Source: Capsicum annuum
Taxonomy: Eukaryota; Streptophyta; Magnoliopsida; Solanales; Solanaceae
NCBI RefSeq assembly: GCF_002878395.1
Contig: NC_061114.1
Coordinates: 144,452,339-144,516,338, forward strand
Direction of reading: 5' to 3'
DNA: 64,000 nt
Shown here piece after piece: positions 11,999 through 22,564 of this stretch. Position numbers and translations under genes: made by a program. Every line of letters begins with the position of its first letter. Positions within the stretch are counted from its first letter, which is position 1. The notes beneath the pieces were generated by a model. That model worked only from the letters and a program-made list of their open reading frames with translations, made no database searches and was not told the origin of the DNA.

Positions 11999-12920
11999 AT
12001 CCTTGTAAAGAAAGAGCCAAAAATTGAATTTAATGGTCTCACTCAAGAGAAATCTCATAAACATGCTTGTTCTTTTTCCATAAAGAGAACTATATTTTGG
12101 TTTTCTCAAAATAATTACATTCCTTGCCAATGATATTTTGAAAGTATTTTCCAACTTTTTCCAATTTTAAATCAACTCAACAAACTAGATACTTCCCCTA
12201 AGGATGTCACTTTATTATCCATCATGGGTTAACTATCAATCGATTCAACAAAGATTCTAAACTAAAATAAAGATAAAAGATCAAAAGAAAAAGTGGACAA
12301 AATTTTGTTCCTTAGGAAAGAATTCTATTTCAAAGAAAATCCTTGGAGTTTATTCAACACATATTACCATGGGCGACAAGAAAAATGTGCATCAATATTG
12401 TAAGCATCACCCAAAATACACCATCAATACAAATACAATCACAATTTGGTATCACATTAATATTAAGCACATGAAAAAGTCTTGTAACGGGCAATATCTA
12501 ACATCATTATCCATATGCACCAACAAGGTCCATATCCAAATCAATGTCGATCATAAAGAACAAGCCCCAAAAGGGCTAAATAATCATAAAAATGTAAAGA
12601 AATAGAGTATATCTCCATAATCCATCAAACCACTACAATCAAGTGGAATCATTAGGTACGGACTATACAATATAGAATACGATGCCCCACCCTCCATTAA
12701 AATTCATTTCATTGTCCCTAATGTATAAATAAAAAGAGAGTAAAGTAGGATAAAGATTCTATATAGCACACCAGGCGCTCAGTTTCATGTAAGTGGATGG
12801 TCATATTGACTTACTAGGAGCCTCATCAGACTAGGTTGCTTTATGTTGGTCTGCTACAAAAGGTAACTCATTGTGGGTGGAACTTTCGGGACTTGTTGGA
12901 CTACTTTGGAGGTTGGCATT
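11999..12920. other. Unassigned intergenic stretch
   Basis: AT-rich sequence between the LTR of element 2 and a weak minus-strand retroelement end. I see no coding domain, RNA gene or repeat boundary here. The 78-codon frame at 12369-12605 has no recognisable motif and biased composition. Confidence 0.5.
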
Positions 12921-12932
12921 TTTTGTTATAGA

Positions 12933-13150
12933 TTATTGCTTTCCCTTATTTGTAGCAGAGCCCTTCTTATCATTCCTTGGCAAAGTAATCCTTTGTGACA
13001 TACCTGTGAAAAAGAAAAGAACCAAACCAAAGTAAAAGAAAATGGGAGAAAGATACTTTTTGGGTTTTCATATGTTAAGAGAGAAAATAAAGCTAAAAAA
13101 AGATAAACGCGGATCAAAGGTAGCATCATTATTAGAGCTCATGCGTCACC
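12933..13150 (-). other. Possible ORF start and leader of an unidentified minus-strand retroelement
   Basis: On the minus strand an ATG at 13001 opens a 22-codon frame (MSQRITLPRNDKKGSATNKG..., stop at 12933-12935), basic in character. It is preceded by a pyrimidine run ending in CACAG that looks like a splice acceptor. Further upstream, near 13146, + strand CGTCACCACCCAATTTTTG resembles the inverted end of a gypsy LTR of the GGGTCGTGAC type. I cannot name the element. This could also be chance similarity. Confidence 0.25.
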
Positions 13151-13567
13151 ACCCAATTTTTGAGTCATGATAGCACCTACCATAATCCACCAGTAGCTAA
13201 TCCAACACTGTAATCCAGAACTAATGTAATGGATTACCTTGGTAGGAATGTCCAACATGGACCCTATATTGGAACACAATATATCAATGACATTCTACAA
13301 AGAAACAACTAACATTCACATACCAATCCCATGACATGATAGTATTAGAACAGAACCATCTCTAAATTCGACAATAGAAATTACAAATAAAATTCTATTA
13401 GGCTTAATTAGTCTCATGCATTCATCTCGAATGCAAAAGATAGAACAATGATAGAATGTAAAAAGGGCAGCTTGAACTCAAAGAGCTCACCCTTTCTCTT
13501 GATGATCAACTTTGTACAACCACAACTCAATGGTGACAACTAGAACTTGGGTCAGCACCAAAAGGCT
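13151..13567 (-). repeat. Possible LTR fragment of the same minus-strand retroelement
   Basis: About 420 bp between the LTR-like end at 13146 and the confident Tekay LTR starting at 13568. The only support is the inverted GTCAT/GTCAC motifs near the left end (13145-13175). Just left of 13568 there is a stretch, GGTCAGCACCAAAAGG, that faintly resembles the tRNA-Met primer site found next to the other LTRs of this chain. Confidence 0.25.
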
Positions 13568-14400
13568 TGTCACGACCCAAGCTACCCCCTAGTCATGACC
13601 GTAGTTCTTTGGTCCCAAAAGACAACAACCTAACCCATGAACTGGTACCTGCTATGAGTACTAAATAATATACTGATATTGAAGACATATGAACAAAATT
13701 AGTTTCTAATGCCATAAGATTTTAGAAACTGAAAATAATGCCGAATCATTGTACATAACATCCAGAAACATATTAAAAATAGTGATAAAAATAACTGATA
13801 AATTGACTATCTGTTTGAATGTCTGAAAGCCTCTAAAACTAACTGACTGTGGAGTTAATGGACAAACCCCCAACTAACTTTGACTAACTATATAACTAAA
13901 CTACTGAGATAATAGAGTTTAAGATAAACTCTTCCTCGGAGGATGAGGACTCAACACTGCTGCTACTGCTGATAAGTTGATCTGCGTAAGCACAGTCAGG
14001 AAACTGAGCGTCCAAACCTATGATATTAAACATCATAGCACAAGAAATGAGTATGCGGTCAATACTTTGAATGTACTTGTATATAAGATAAGGTTAGGCT
14101 GAAATGCATAGGTTATATGCATGAGATAATGACTGACTGATTAGCATGAGAAAGTATAAATGCATGAAATCTGTGAAATCTGAGAATGCATGACCAAGCA
14201 TAAAACATATGCTGATATGGTCTGTAAACTAAAATACTAAAACAGTGATAAATGAGAAACTGATAACTGCATGTTATGGTAAAGCAAACCTAAAACTGAA
14301 CTCCGTACTAACTATTGAACTGAGAGTGTGGGAGCTAGTTATAACTGACTTGCCCCAATGTAATATCTTGGCCCAACTTGTAACCCCAATTGGAAGGGTG
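13568..14400 (-). repeat. Partial Tekay LTR, left end of the chain
   Basis: It starts TGTCACGACCC, the inverted form of the GGGTCGTGACA terminus, and tracks the LTR at 22565 base by base through landmarks such as 'GAGGATGAGGACTCA', 'GCTGCTACTGCTGATAAG' and 'TATGCATGAGATAATGACTGACTGA'. Near 14400 it stops abruptly and continues as protease sequence, so about 1.3 kb of the LTR is missing. Confidence 0.75.
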
Positions 14401-15803
14401 TTCCTGTACACCTATCTAACTGTGATAGATTTACCCACTTGGGTTTAAACTGATAAAGGATCTACTAAAATTTTGGGACTGAGACCAAAATTGACAAATA
14501 TATAAGGGGTTACAAAAGAAAGTGAAGCCCTAGGTTCTAACAAAATATAAACATAAAGATGAAAGACCTGTAATGTACTCGTAACAACATTAGGAGAAAT
14601 TTCCTGATCAGGATGGGACTGGAGTGCATGCAATCTATTTTGAAACTTAATATTGGTAGCACTAGAAGTGGTACACTGTTATTTTGGGTGACCTACTAGT
14701 GCTGCTGAAGAATTAGCTTGACCCTATTGGAGATCATTCCTACCTTTCCATATACCTGTTAGACATTCCCCCAACCTATGTCCTGGCTTGCCACATTCAA
14801 AAATACATCATTTCCAACCCGGTATATAGTTGGATAATTCCTACCACACTTCTCACAATAGGATTAGTCTGACCACTGTTCACACTACCCTGACTCTTAT
14901 ACCCTGGAACCCTATCCCAATTATCATTTCTGAACTTTAGCATTGTATCACTAGCTGAAGACAGAACTGGGGCTGAAGATTTCTAGCAGAATTATGGATG
15001 ATTACCACCATCTGACCTCAACTGAGCAAAATTAATTCTACCTGTCCTACCCCTCTTATTCTCTCTTTCCTTCTCTTTAACCTTCTATTCCTCGTTATGC
15101 TGAGCATGGACCATAAACCTAGACAAGTATATCTCCTTAATCAATATTGCATTCCTACACTCCTTGACCACACTATCAGCTATACCAAAGACAAACTTAC
15201 TCATCTTAGACCTGTTATCAACCACTATCAAAGGATCATACCTGGTGAACTGGGTAACCTTAAGAGAATACTTCCTCACACTCATGTTACCCTGTTTAAA
15301 ATTTATGAACTCCTGCACCTTAGCTTCCCTTAACTATAAAGGGAAGAACCTATCTAAAAAGGCTATGAAGAACTCTTACAACTCTTCAAGCACTGCATCT
15401 GCCCCTCTATTCTCGTTTCATTGAATATACTCGGTGTAAGCTAAATTCTGCAACTGGTAAGTAGCCAACTATGCAATTTTACAAGACATGACACCCATAA
15501 TGTCAGTCACCTTCTTAACTATGTCAAGAAACTCTTGTGGATCTTCATCATACTTGGATCCGGTAAACAAGGGAAGGTTCTTTCTGGTGAAGTACCGAAT
15601 CCAACCTATGGCGGTATTGGCCACTGGATTGGCTGGGATAACAGTCTGCTAATTATTTTGAGCTACTATTGAGTGATCTAAAGTAGTGAATGCAACTCAA
15701 AACTCGACATAAGAAACATGCTAATTCAAGGGATCTTCCTGAATAGGCTAAGGTACGGATTGATTCCTGTTTCTTCTTCCATTATTCTTTTTGGGAGGAA
15801 TGT
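14401..15803 (-). pseudogene. Tekay gag and protease remnant with RT to chromodomain deleted
   Basis: On the minus strand, gag starts near 15803 (PPKKNNGRRNRNQS; the expected ATG reads ATT). The conserved gag core 'FINFKQGNMSVRKYSLKVTQFTRY' and 'IADSVVKECRNAILIKEIYLSRFMVHAQ' follows at 15318-15085. A zinc-knuckle remnant is at about 14740-14830, and a protease part, 'LLEPRASLSFVTPYIFVNFG', at 14560-14470. The catalytic Asp-x-Gly reads Glu-Pro-Arg. At 14400 the protease is fused to LTR sequence, removing RT, RNase H, integrase and the tail. It cannot encode a working element. Confidence 0.8.
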
Positions 15804-15990
15804 TCTGTAAACAAAAGAAAGAATAAATTAGACAAAGATTTTTAATTGAGATCATGAACATTTACATGACACAAATACTGAAAGAAGGGATACTTTTCCT
15901 AAAACGTCTTGTAGCCACTTGTCTATAAATATGGCACGCTTCAAACCTATATGCAAGACTCTACTCAGTGTGACTTTCAAACTTCCTAGG
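15804..15990 (-). other. 5' leader of the left Tekay unit, first part
   Basis: It matches the leader of the full element at 29416-29610 (for example the TCTTGTAGCC...TTGTC motif and GACTTTC.AACTTCCTA) and breaks at 15990, where a nested LTR element begins. The leader resumes at 22531 with ACACTTTAAA and a primer-site remnant just before the LTR at 22565. Confidence 0.75.
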
Positions 15991-17411
15991 TGATAATGCT
16001 CAACTCACTCCCACAATTGAAAGGTGAGGCAATCATTTTCAAGTAACCTAATTTGTATTAGGGTCGAATCTCAAGAAGTGAGTTATAGACTTCAAACCCT
16101 ATGGATGCTCAAATTTCTACAAGTTTACCCGAAATGATAATAAACAAGACAAGTAAAATAATGTGAGGGGGATTTGGTTGGAAACTTTTTGTACAATATT
16201 TAGCAAATAATCAAGAATTGACACTTTTTTTAAGCAACAATGTTTGGAGAAATCTTGGGATTATATCTGCCTAAAGGTAATACATGTGGGTTGATGCTGG
16301 TTCAACATAGTATTTAGTTGTTAAGTAATGGATAGGCTAGGTCTAAGATCATTGGGGTCAATCTTTCAAAAAAAACCACAACGATATCACTCGTTGGATC
16401 TTTCGAACACCTAACAAGTGTTTAATTTTTCATGATCATGCAAAACGTCGATTAAGCATCCCTATTTCTAAGATGATGCTCTTGACCTGATTTGCACTCC
16501 CAATACACTTTTTTCTATGATTGCAAAAGGTAGTAAATGATAGTCTCAAATGTCCACCATTACCTTGTCCCCCTATAACCCTCTTTTTAGGTTGTTATAG
16601 GTTGCCAAATGTTCATCTCCATCCCTCTTTCGAGGATGCTAAAGGATTTCAAGAGTTTAGGGTTTTCACCTAGCAAACCTATTTGGAGATTTAGGGTTTT
16701 CACCTATGAAATTTCAACCCCTAAGTTCAAGAAATGGTGGAATCCATATTCAAAAACTAAAATCCATGAAAACAAAACAATACCCACACACAATTACACT
16801 CTAGTTCAACATAATCCCAAGGCTAAATTACTTAGCTACTCATGAAAAAAGTGAAGACAAATGTACCACGAAGATTATCCAAAAAATTCATTCTTTACAA
16901 AATCACTAAGAAATTAAGCCTCCAAGAGTAGTTACATACTTTCCCAATTATGGTTTCTTATTCTCAAATCAAAATTAGTTATAAGGTAAACAATGCGCAA
17001 AGAAGAAAGGGTTTTCTCTTATATATGGTTTGGGATTCGTCTATGTCCTTTTACAGATCTACCCCTGGCCATAGTTTTCCTAAACTACGATCATGCATGA
17101 CTATATGCTACCGCATATATGTAACCATGGCTGTGTGATGCAACCGCATTGTGCTGACCGTCTTGACTTTCCATGACAGTAGCCATGGAAACTGAGGCTG
17201 ATGTAGTCTAGGTTTTTAGCTGCACTCTTCTTTGCTCCCTTTTTATCATTTTCAGCTCCAATCCACATCTTTTCATCTCCTCAACACTTTGGCTAAAAAC
17301 AGTAGATATTAGTGCATTTTATCACCCCATAAGTCTCTTTCATTTATTCAAAACAAGGTAATATGCACAAATTTTTAGTAAGAATGAGTGGAAAAATCAC
17401 CCTCACCAACA
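15991..17411 (-). repeat. 3' LTR of the nested non-autonomous element
   Basis: It aligns along its length with 21089-22525; shared landmarks are 'CTATGGATGCTCAAAT', 'ATCACTCGTTGGATC'/'TCACCTATTGGATC', 'GGTTTTCACC' and 'CTGCACTCTTCTTTGCTCCC'. Divergence between the two LTRs is substantial by eye, so the insertion is old. The 78-codon frame at 16609-16845 lies inside it and is not a gene. Confidence 0.75.
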
Positions 17412-18844
17412 CCCCCAACTTAAGACCTTGCTTTTCCTCAAGCAACACTACCCCTTATTATGAGAAAATTTCATATGTATGCCATTATTCTATCACTTAG
17501 TGATCATGATGACTGAAACTTGATTGCTATCACCAAATGTATTTCACGCATAGGCAAATAGGTTTTTAACAACTCCCCTCATCATAAAATGAAATAATGA
17601 AGGATGCAATAGAATTTGGGGAGCAACCATGTAACAACTACTAACACTCTATAAATTACTCACATGTTGACTACACTCACGCTATACCTCCGTTTACTTC
17701 ATTGTGTAAAAGATGACAAAATTGCCCACCTCATGAGAAAGAAAAAATTCACACACCTAGTTACCAATCATGCAATAAGGAATTTTAAGTGTAAACACTC
17801 ACTCTCTCAAGAAATTATCCTTGTTAACAAGTACCATGCCATAAGTTTGCCCCTATTTTAAATCACCACTAAAATTACCACACTTGTTTGTGAATCACAA
17901 AAAAAAATTTATGAGCTTGTAATGTAGGTTTATGTTAGGTTAGGATATTATTATGGACTCTAAGGGTACACCCTCCTTAAACTTCTACATCATGATCCTT
18001 CCATGCATTACTCTTTGGGAAACTTCTTATTCCTTTACTAATTTACCTAATTTTCCCTTTTTTCTTTACCTAAATTCTCTTCGCCTCTTTTTTCATGCAT
18101 TTGCAATCTATGCATTTCATTCTTTTAATGAATTTTCTCTTTGTTCAAAGAAAAAATGCTTACTTGCTTAAGCTTATAGGCACTTTCTTGAAATATTGTA
18201 GCTCAACTATACTTCTTTTTCTTGCCACCACCCCCAACATAGGCTTTTAGCCTAAATTTTTAAACCTAAGTTCAAGAAGGATGGGGTTCAAGAGTGGATT
18301 AATAGAAGGGTCACGGGCTTTGTAAGGTGTCTGCTAAGGAAAAGTCCAAAGGATCAAAGAGGGTGACCAGGGGTAACTCCTATGTATTGGTAGGATCTTT
18401 AGGCTAAAGTAGGCTTCCAAAATCACAAGATGAGTTGTGATAATTTTACCAACCAAGCACAATAAAAATTTATCTTTGAAAGTCTAATGGGACATGTTCT
18501 AGATAGTACAAGTACACAGGAGATGAAGACAATTATCCTTACACACATGGCATGAAAATATTGTCAAGAGGGTTTAATTGTTCTTCCCGCTCGATACAGA
18601 TATGAAGTATTTACTATTTTTTCGAAGTCAGCTTTTGGATTCATAGAAAGAGGGAAAATTTCATCACCAAGTTGCTCACGTCCATGCCTTCGAATTTTGC
18701 AAAATATTCAGATGGAGGGAGTTGTTTTCTTTTGTATTCACTCCCTACATAATTTTCTAATCATGGAAACCATCCAAGTTACCATGTCACTTTGCAAATC
18801 GTAGTATGAGCGACCCTCCATATGGTTACTCAGACTTCACTAAT
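17412..18844 (-). other. 3' untranslated-like internal part of the nested element
   Basis: This lies between the left LTR and the MITE. It begins (minus-strand end) with the polypurine-like AAGTTGGGGGTGT at 17410-17423 and a TTGCTTGAGG/CAAG palindrome at 17428-17445. I see no domain. A weak minus-strand frame at 18700-18840 (MEGRSYYDLQSDMVTWMV) may be the end of an ORF that the MITE interrupted. Confidence 0.5.
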
Positions 18845-18853
18845 TAATATTAA

Positions 18854-19885
18854 GAGTAAATACATAATTACCCCCTGATCTTGTCCGAGATTTTGAAAAA
18901 GATACCTAAACTTTAACTTTGACCTATTACCTCATGATTCTTATTTATTTCATTGCAAACACACCATTTTGACCCTGTGCATGTATACACGAGCCACAGG
19001 CGCGTGAAAGTTTTTGAATTTGACTTTTTTGACCAATTAAAAGCTTCCAAGTGTAAAATAATTTAATATATCATTAATATTCTTTTTAAAAAAAATATTT
19101 ATTTATTTTTTAAAATTATCCATACCCCCTCTCTTCCCCCCTCCACCCCCAACTCTCCAACCCACCCACTCTTTCTTCTTCAACTCAATTCACCATTAAA
19201 GCTTCCATTGAAGCTTTTTTGTTAAATCTTTCATTCAAGCTCCATTTTACAACTAAATCATATCATTTAAATACCCACCATTTCTTCTTCAACACAATAT
19301 CTTCTTCAACACCATTAAATTTCTTCAACACAATGTCACCATTAAAGCTCCTCCATTGAAGCTTTTTTTTTAAATCATATCATTCAAGCTTAATTTTTCA
19401 GTTAAATCATATCATTTAACTATGTTTAAAACTCAATTCAATCATAAAACTATTTTTTGAATTGATTTTATAAAAAATGAATGGGGAGAAAGAATGGTGA
19501 CGGAGGGGGAGGGTTGGGTGTTTGGGGAAGATGTTGATGGGGTGAGGGTGTTGGATGGGGGTGGGGCTGCTAAATGGGGGTAGGGAGTGGATGAGATTGC
19601 TGGGGGGGAAGTTGCTGGATGGGGTGGGGTAGGGTGGGGTGTTAAATTAAATAAAAAGTAAAATTTTATTAAAAAAACTAAAAAATGTAAATTAAACATA
19701 TTTGACACGTGGAAGCACCTGATTGGTGCGTGTGTTCACTCTGTTTGTTGTGACTGAGATTCAGCAAAAAATGTTGTGTTTGCAACGGATTAAGTAAGAA
19801 TCGTGGGGTAATAGGTCGAATTCAAAGTTTAGGTGTCTTTTTGAAAATCTCGGCCAACATTAGTGGGGTAATTATGTATTTACTC
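18854..19885. mobile_element. MULE-like MITE, 1,032 bp, with 9-bp target duplication
   Basis: The ends are inverted repeats of roughly 115 bp beginning GAGTAAATACATAATTACCC, readable on both sides (18854-18970, and the reverse complement of 19770-19885). The flanks carry a perfect 9-bp direct repeat TAATATTAA (18845-18853 and 19886-19894). Long TIRs with a 9-bp duplication are the mark of Mutator-like transposition. The inside has no transposase; it is pyrimidine-rich with repeated 'CATTAAAGC.TCCATTGAAGC' pieces (19190-19365) and a G-rich tract (19490-19640). It must be moved in trans. It sits inside the nested LTR element, so it is the youngest layer there. Confidence 0.85.
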
Positions 19886-20292
19886 TAATATTAATGCAAT
19901 CCTAGATCATCAATGCTAGATGTAATCAAACTTCCCTTAAATTCTATGGCCTTGCTGCCATGGGTACTCTGGTTTCCCTTGCATTAATGGTTAGAAACCC
20001 AATCACAATGGAAAAGTTTGCCTACTAAAACTAAAATAAAGTAACAAAGCTTGAACAATATAACTAACCTATGCAAATATGGGTACTATTAGAGTGACCA
20101 AATATTATATCCCAAATAAAAATAAAGTTACGAAATATCCAAATGGGCAGAAAAGTATGCAAAAATATCAATAATATAGGCCCAAATTAAATGAATAAGA
20201 ATAAGGGGACACCCCCAACTGAAAAGGTAGAAGTGTCCCCACTGTATAAATAATCAAGGGTAAAAGAGATAAGGGTGCTCCCTTAAAATGCA
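19886..20292. other. Internal region of the nested element between MITE and ORF
   Basis: Apart from the right copy of the target duplication at 19886-19894, I see no domain. CACCCCCAACTGAAAAGG at 20210-20227 is another purine/pyrimidine tract that resembles the LTR-proximal tract at 17411, possibly a duplicated polypurine tract. Confidence 0.4.
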
Positions 20293-21060
20293 TCAAGGGC
20301 TGCTATCACTATTGAACTTTGCATCATCACCATCAACCTTAAGATCGGACCTCTTGACTGTGGCCTCATCGTTACTATCCACCCAAGAAGAAGGAAGTAT
20401 CTTTCGGGGCCTTAGGACATTCCATAGGCCCTTCATGCCCTTCTATATACTAATAAAGAATTCATCCCTCTTCTTCTCCCTTATAACCATATTTTATGCG
20501 CAATCCAGAGGTCTCAATATGACTTCTCCATAAATGAATAGGCTTTTTCAAGATTATCAATGGTAAATTTTTACTTCTTTTATTCTGACTTGTACCTCTC
20601 ATAATCGGTACATAACACATAGGAGTGATGAGTAGTGGAAGTCTCTCTCGGTCATTAGGGAAAACTAGACATAAGGTCTTTGATGGTTGCAGTATTTACT
20701 CCAATATCCTCAAGATGTGCACCCTCACCTCTAATCCTTAAGGGGTAAATGGGGGCATTAAAGCACACCCATGTATCACTAGCATACTTTTCCACCCCTG
20801 CTCTTTTGCAAAGCTCTGTAATCAAAGAGGGGAAGAATAGATGTGTGTCACCTTTGTTCTTAAAATGATCTATTTCTTTAATAATGAGTTGACCAACATA
20901 TAGAGGGATGCCGTCTAGAATAAACAAAACCATCCTAGCACTTAATTCCCGGGCTGTTGTCATATGGGTGCAAGGAAAAACTCGGCTACAGATAATGTGA
21001 AACCATTTTGAGCATCGAAAGAGAATTCATTCATGGGAATATTGCTTTTAGTCTTGGTCC
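20293..21060 (-). pseudogene. Remnant of a 'putative plant transposon protein' ORF
   Basis: On the minus strand the best part is 20963-20655 (102 codons): 'MVLFILDGIPLYVGQLIIKEI' followed by 'LFFPSLITELCKRAGVEKYASDTWV'. The frame extends upstream of that ATG through 'WFHIICSRVFPCTH' to about 21040. The Leu-Phe-Phe-Pro-x-Leu-Ile-Thr-x-Leu-Cys-x-x-Ala-Gly-Val block is what I recognise from the widespread plant domain annotated as putative plant transposon protein (Pfam PF20167, from memory), common in Solanaceae repeats and of unknown function. An acidic tail can be read down to a stop at 20293. Frame changes near 20990 and 20640 show it is broken. It is the only coding remnant of the nested element. 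Confidence 0.6.
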
Positions 21061-21088
21061 ATGATACTTTATTTTGGGTCATAGTCAC

Positions 21089-22525
21089 TGTGCGAACCAA
21101 CTCCCTGATAATTGAAGGGTAGGCGGTCATTATCAAGTAACCCTATTTGAATTGGGGTCGAATCTCAAGAAGTGAATTGTAGACTTAAAACCCTATGGAT
21201 GCTCAAATTACAACAAGTTTACCCAAAATAATAAAAAACAAGACATATAAAATAAAGTTAGGGGATTTGGTTGTAAACTTTGTACAATATTTAGCAAATG
21301 ATCAAGATATGACGTTTTTTTTTTAAGCAAAAATGTTTGGGGAAATGTTGGGAATATGTATACCTAAAGGTAATGCATGTGGGTTTAAGTTGGTTCAACA
21401 TGGAATTTTGTTGTTAACTAAAGGATAGGCTAGGTCAAAGATCATTTGGCGTGAACCTTTCAATAAAACCACAATGATTTCACCTATTGGATCTTCCAAG
21501 CACCTGACAAGTGTGCAATGTTTCATGATCACCCAAAAATCTCAATCAATCATCCCTATTTCTAGGATGATACTCTATACATAATTTACAGTCCTAATAC
21601 ACCTATTTGTATGATTGCAAATGGTATTAAAACCATAGGCTCAATTGTCCATCACTGCCTTATCCCCTTATAACTCTCTTTCGAGAATGTTATGGGTTAC
21701 CTAATGTTCAACTTCATCCCTCTTTTGAGGATGATAAAGGGTTTCAAGAGTTTGGAGTTTTCACCATCAAACATGTTTGGATATATTAGGTTTTTACCCT
21801 TCAAATTCCAACCCATAAGCTCAAGCAATGGTGGAATCCATACTCAACTACTAAAATCCATGCAAACACAACAATACCCATACACAATTACATTCTAGTT
21901 TAACATAATCCTAAGACTAAATTACTTAGCTAATCATGAAGAAAGTAAAGAGAAATATACCATGAGGATTATCCAAAACTTTCATTCTTTACAAAATCAA
22001 AAAGAAATTAAGAGTCCAAGAGTAGTTACACACTTTCCCAATTAGGGTTTTTTCTTCTCAAATCAAAATTAGTTATGCTGTAAGTAATGTCCAAAGAAGG
22101 AAGGGTTTTACTAATGTATGGTTTCGGATTCATCTAAGTTCTTTTATAGATCTTCCCCTGGGCATATTCCCGTTGAACCACAATGCATGATTATTCGTGA
22201 CTGTGTCCACGTAACTGCATCCATGGGACTATAATTTTGTTCCGCAACCGCATAGTGTTGACCGTCTTAACTGACTACTATTGCAGATTGAGGACCACAG
22301 TGGCAATAACTAAGGCTGATCAAGTCCAGGTCTTTAACTGCACTCTTCTTTGCTCCCTTTTTATCGTTTTCAGCTCTAATCCATATATTTGTATCTCCTA
22401 AAATCTATGCCTACAAAGAGTGGATATTAGTGCACTTTATCACCGTATGGCTCATTCATTTATTCAAAACAAGGTAATGTGCATAAATGTTTAGTGAGAA
22501 TTAGTGGAAAAATCACCCATCATCA
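21089..22525 (-). repeat. 5' LTR of the nested non-autonomous element
   Basis: Partner of 15991-17411. The outer end is clear (CATCATCA followed by CTGGA). The inner end is placed at about 21089-21101 because the alignment with the left LTR fades at AACCAACTCCC. I did not find a convincing tRNA-complementary primer site next to it. The frame at 21692-21898 is a fragment of the LTR, not a gene. Confidence 0.7.
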
Positions 22526-22530
22526 CTGGA

Positions 22531-22564
22531 ACACTTTAAAACCTTAAGCTTTGATACAAAGTTT
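22531..22564 (-). other. Leader and primer-site remnant of the left Tekay unit
   Basis: ACACTTTAAAACC, then TTTGATACAAAG, match ACACTTTAAATCC and CTGATACCAAG at 29606-29634 next to the other LTR. The remnant proves that the LTR at 22565 also acted as the 5' LTR of the left unit. Confidence 0.7.

Larger units (their letters stand above)
15991..22525 (-). mobile_element. Non-autonomous (LARD-like) LTR element nested in a Tekay leader
   Basis: Two direct repeats of about 1.4 kb (15991-17411 and about 21089-22525) flank an internal region without RT or integrase. The ends are TGATAATG... and ...CATCATCA on the + strand, and the flanking 5-mers are CTAGG (15986-15990) and CTGGA (22526-22530), which fit an aged 5-bp target duplication. 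The host Tekay leader reads continuously across the insertion. Orientation is minus: the internal side of the left LTR carries AAGTTGGGGGTGT, a polypurine-like tract, and the only coding remnant is on the minus strand. Without the MITE inside it, the element is about 5.5 kb. A TTGCTTGAGGA...AAGCAAG palindrome near the tract reminds me of Ogre/Tat-type 3' regions; that link is from memory. Confidence 0.75.

Noticed and set aside
12369..12605. 78-codon His/Lys/Asn-rich frame as a gene
   Set aside because: Composition follows AT-rich sequence with CAT/AAT repeats. No domain, no regulatory context.
19442..19708. 88-codon proline/threonine/serine-rich frame on the minus strand
   Set aside because: It is produced by the G-rich tract inside the MITE. 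No domain and no relation to a transposase.
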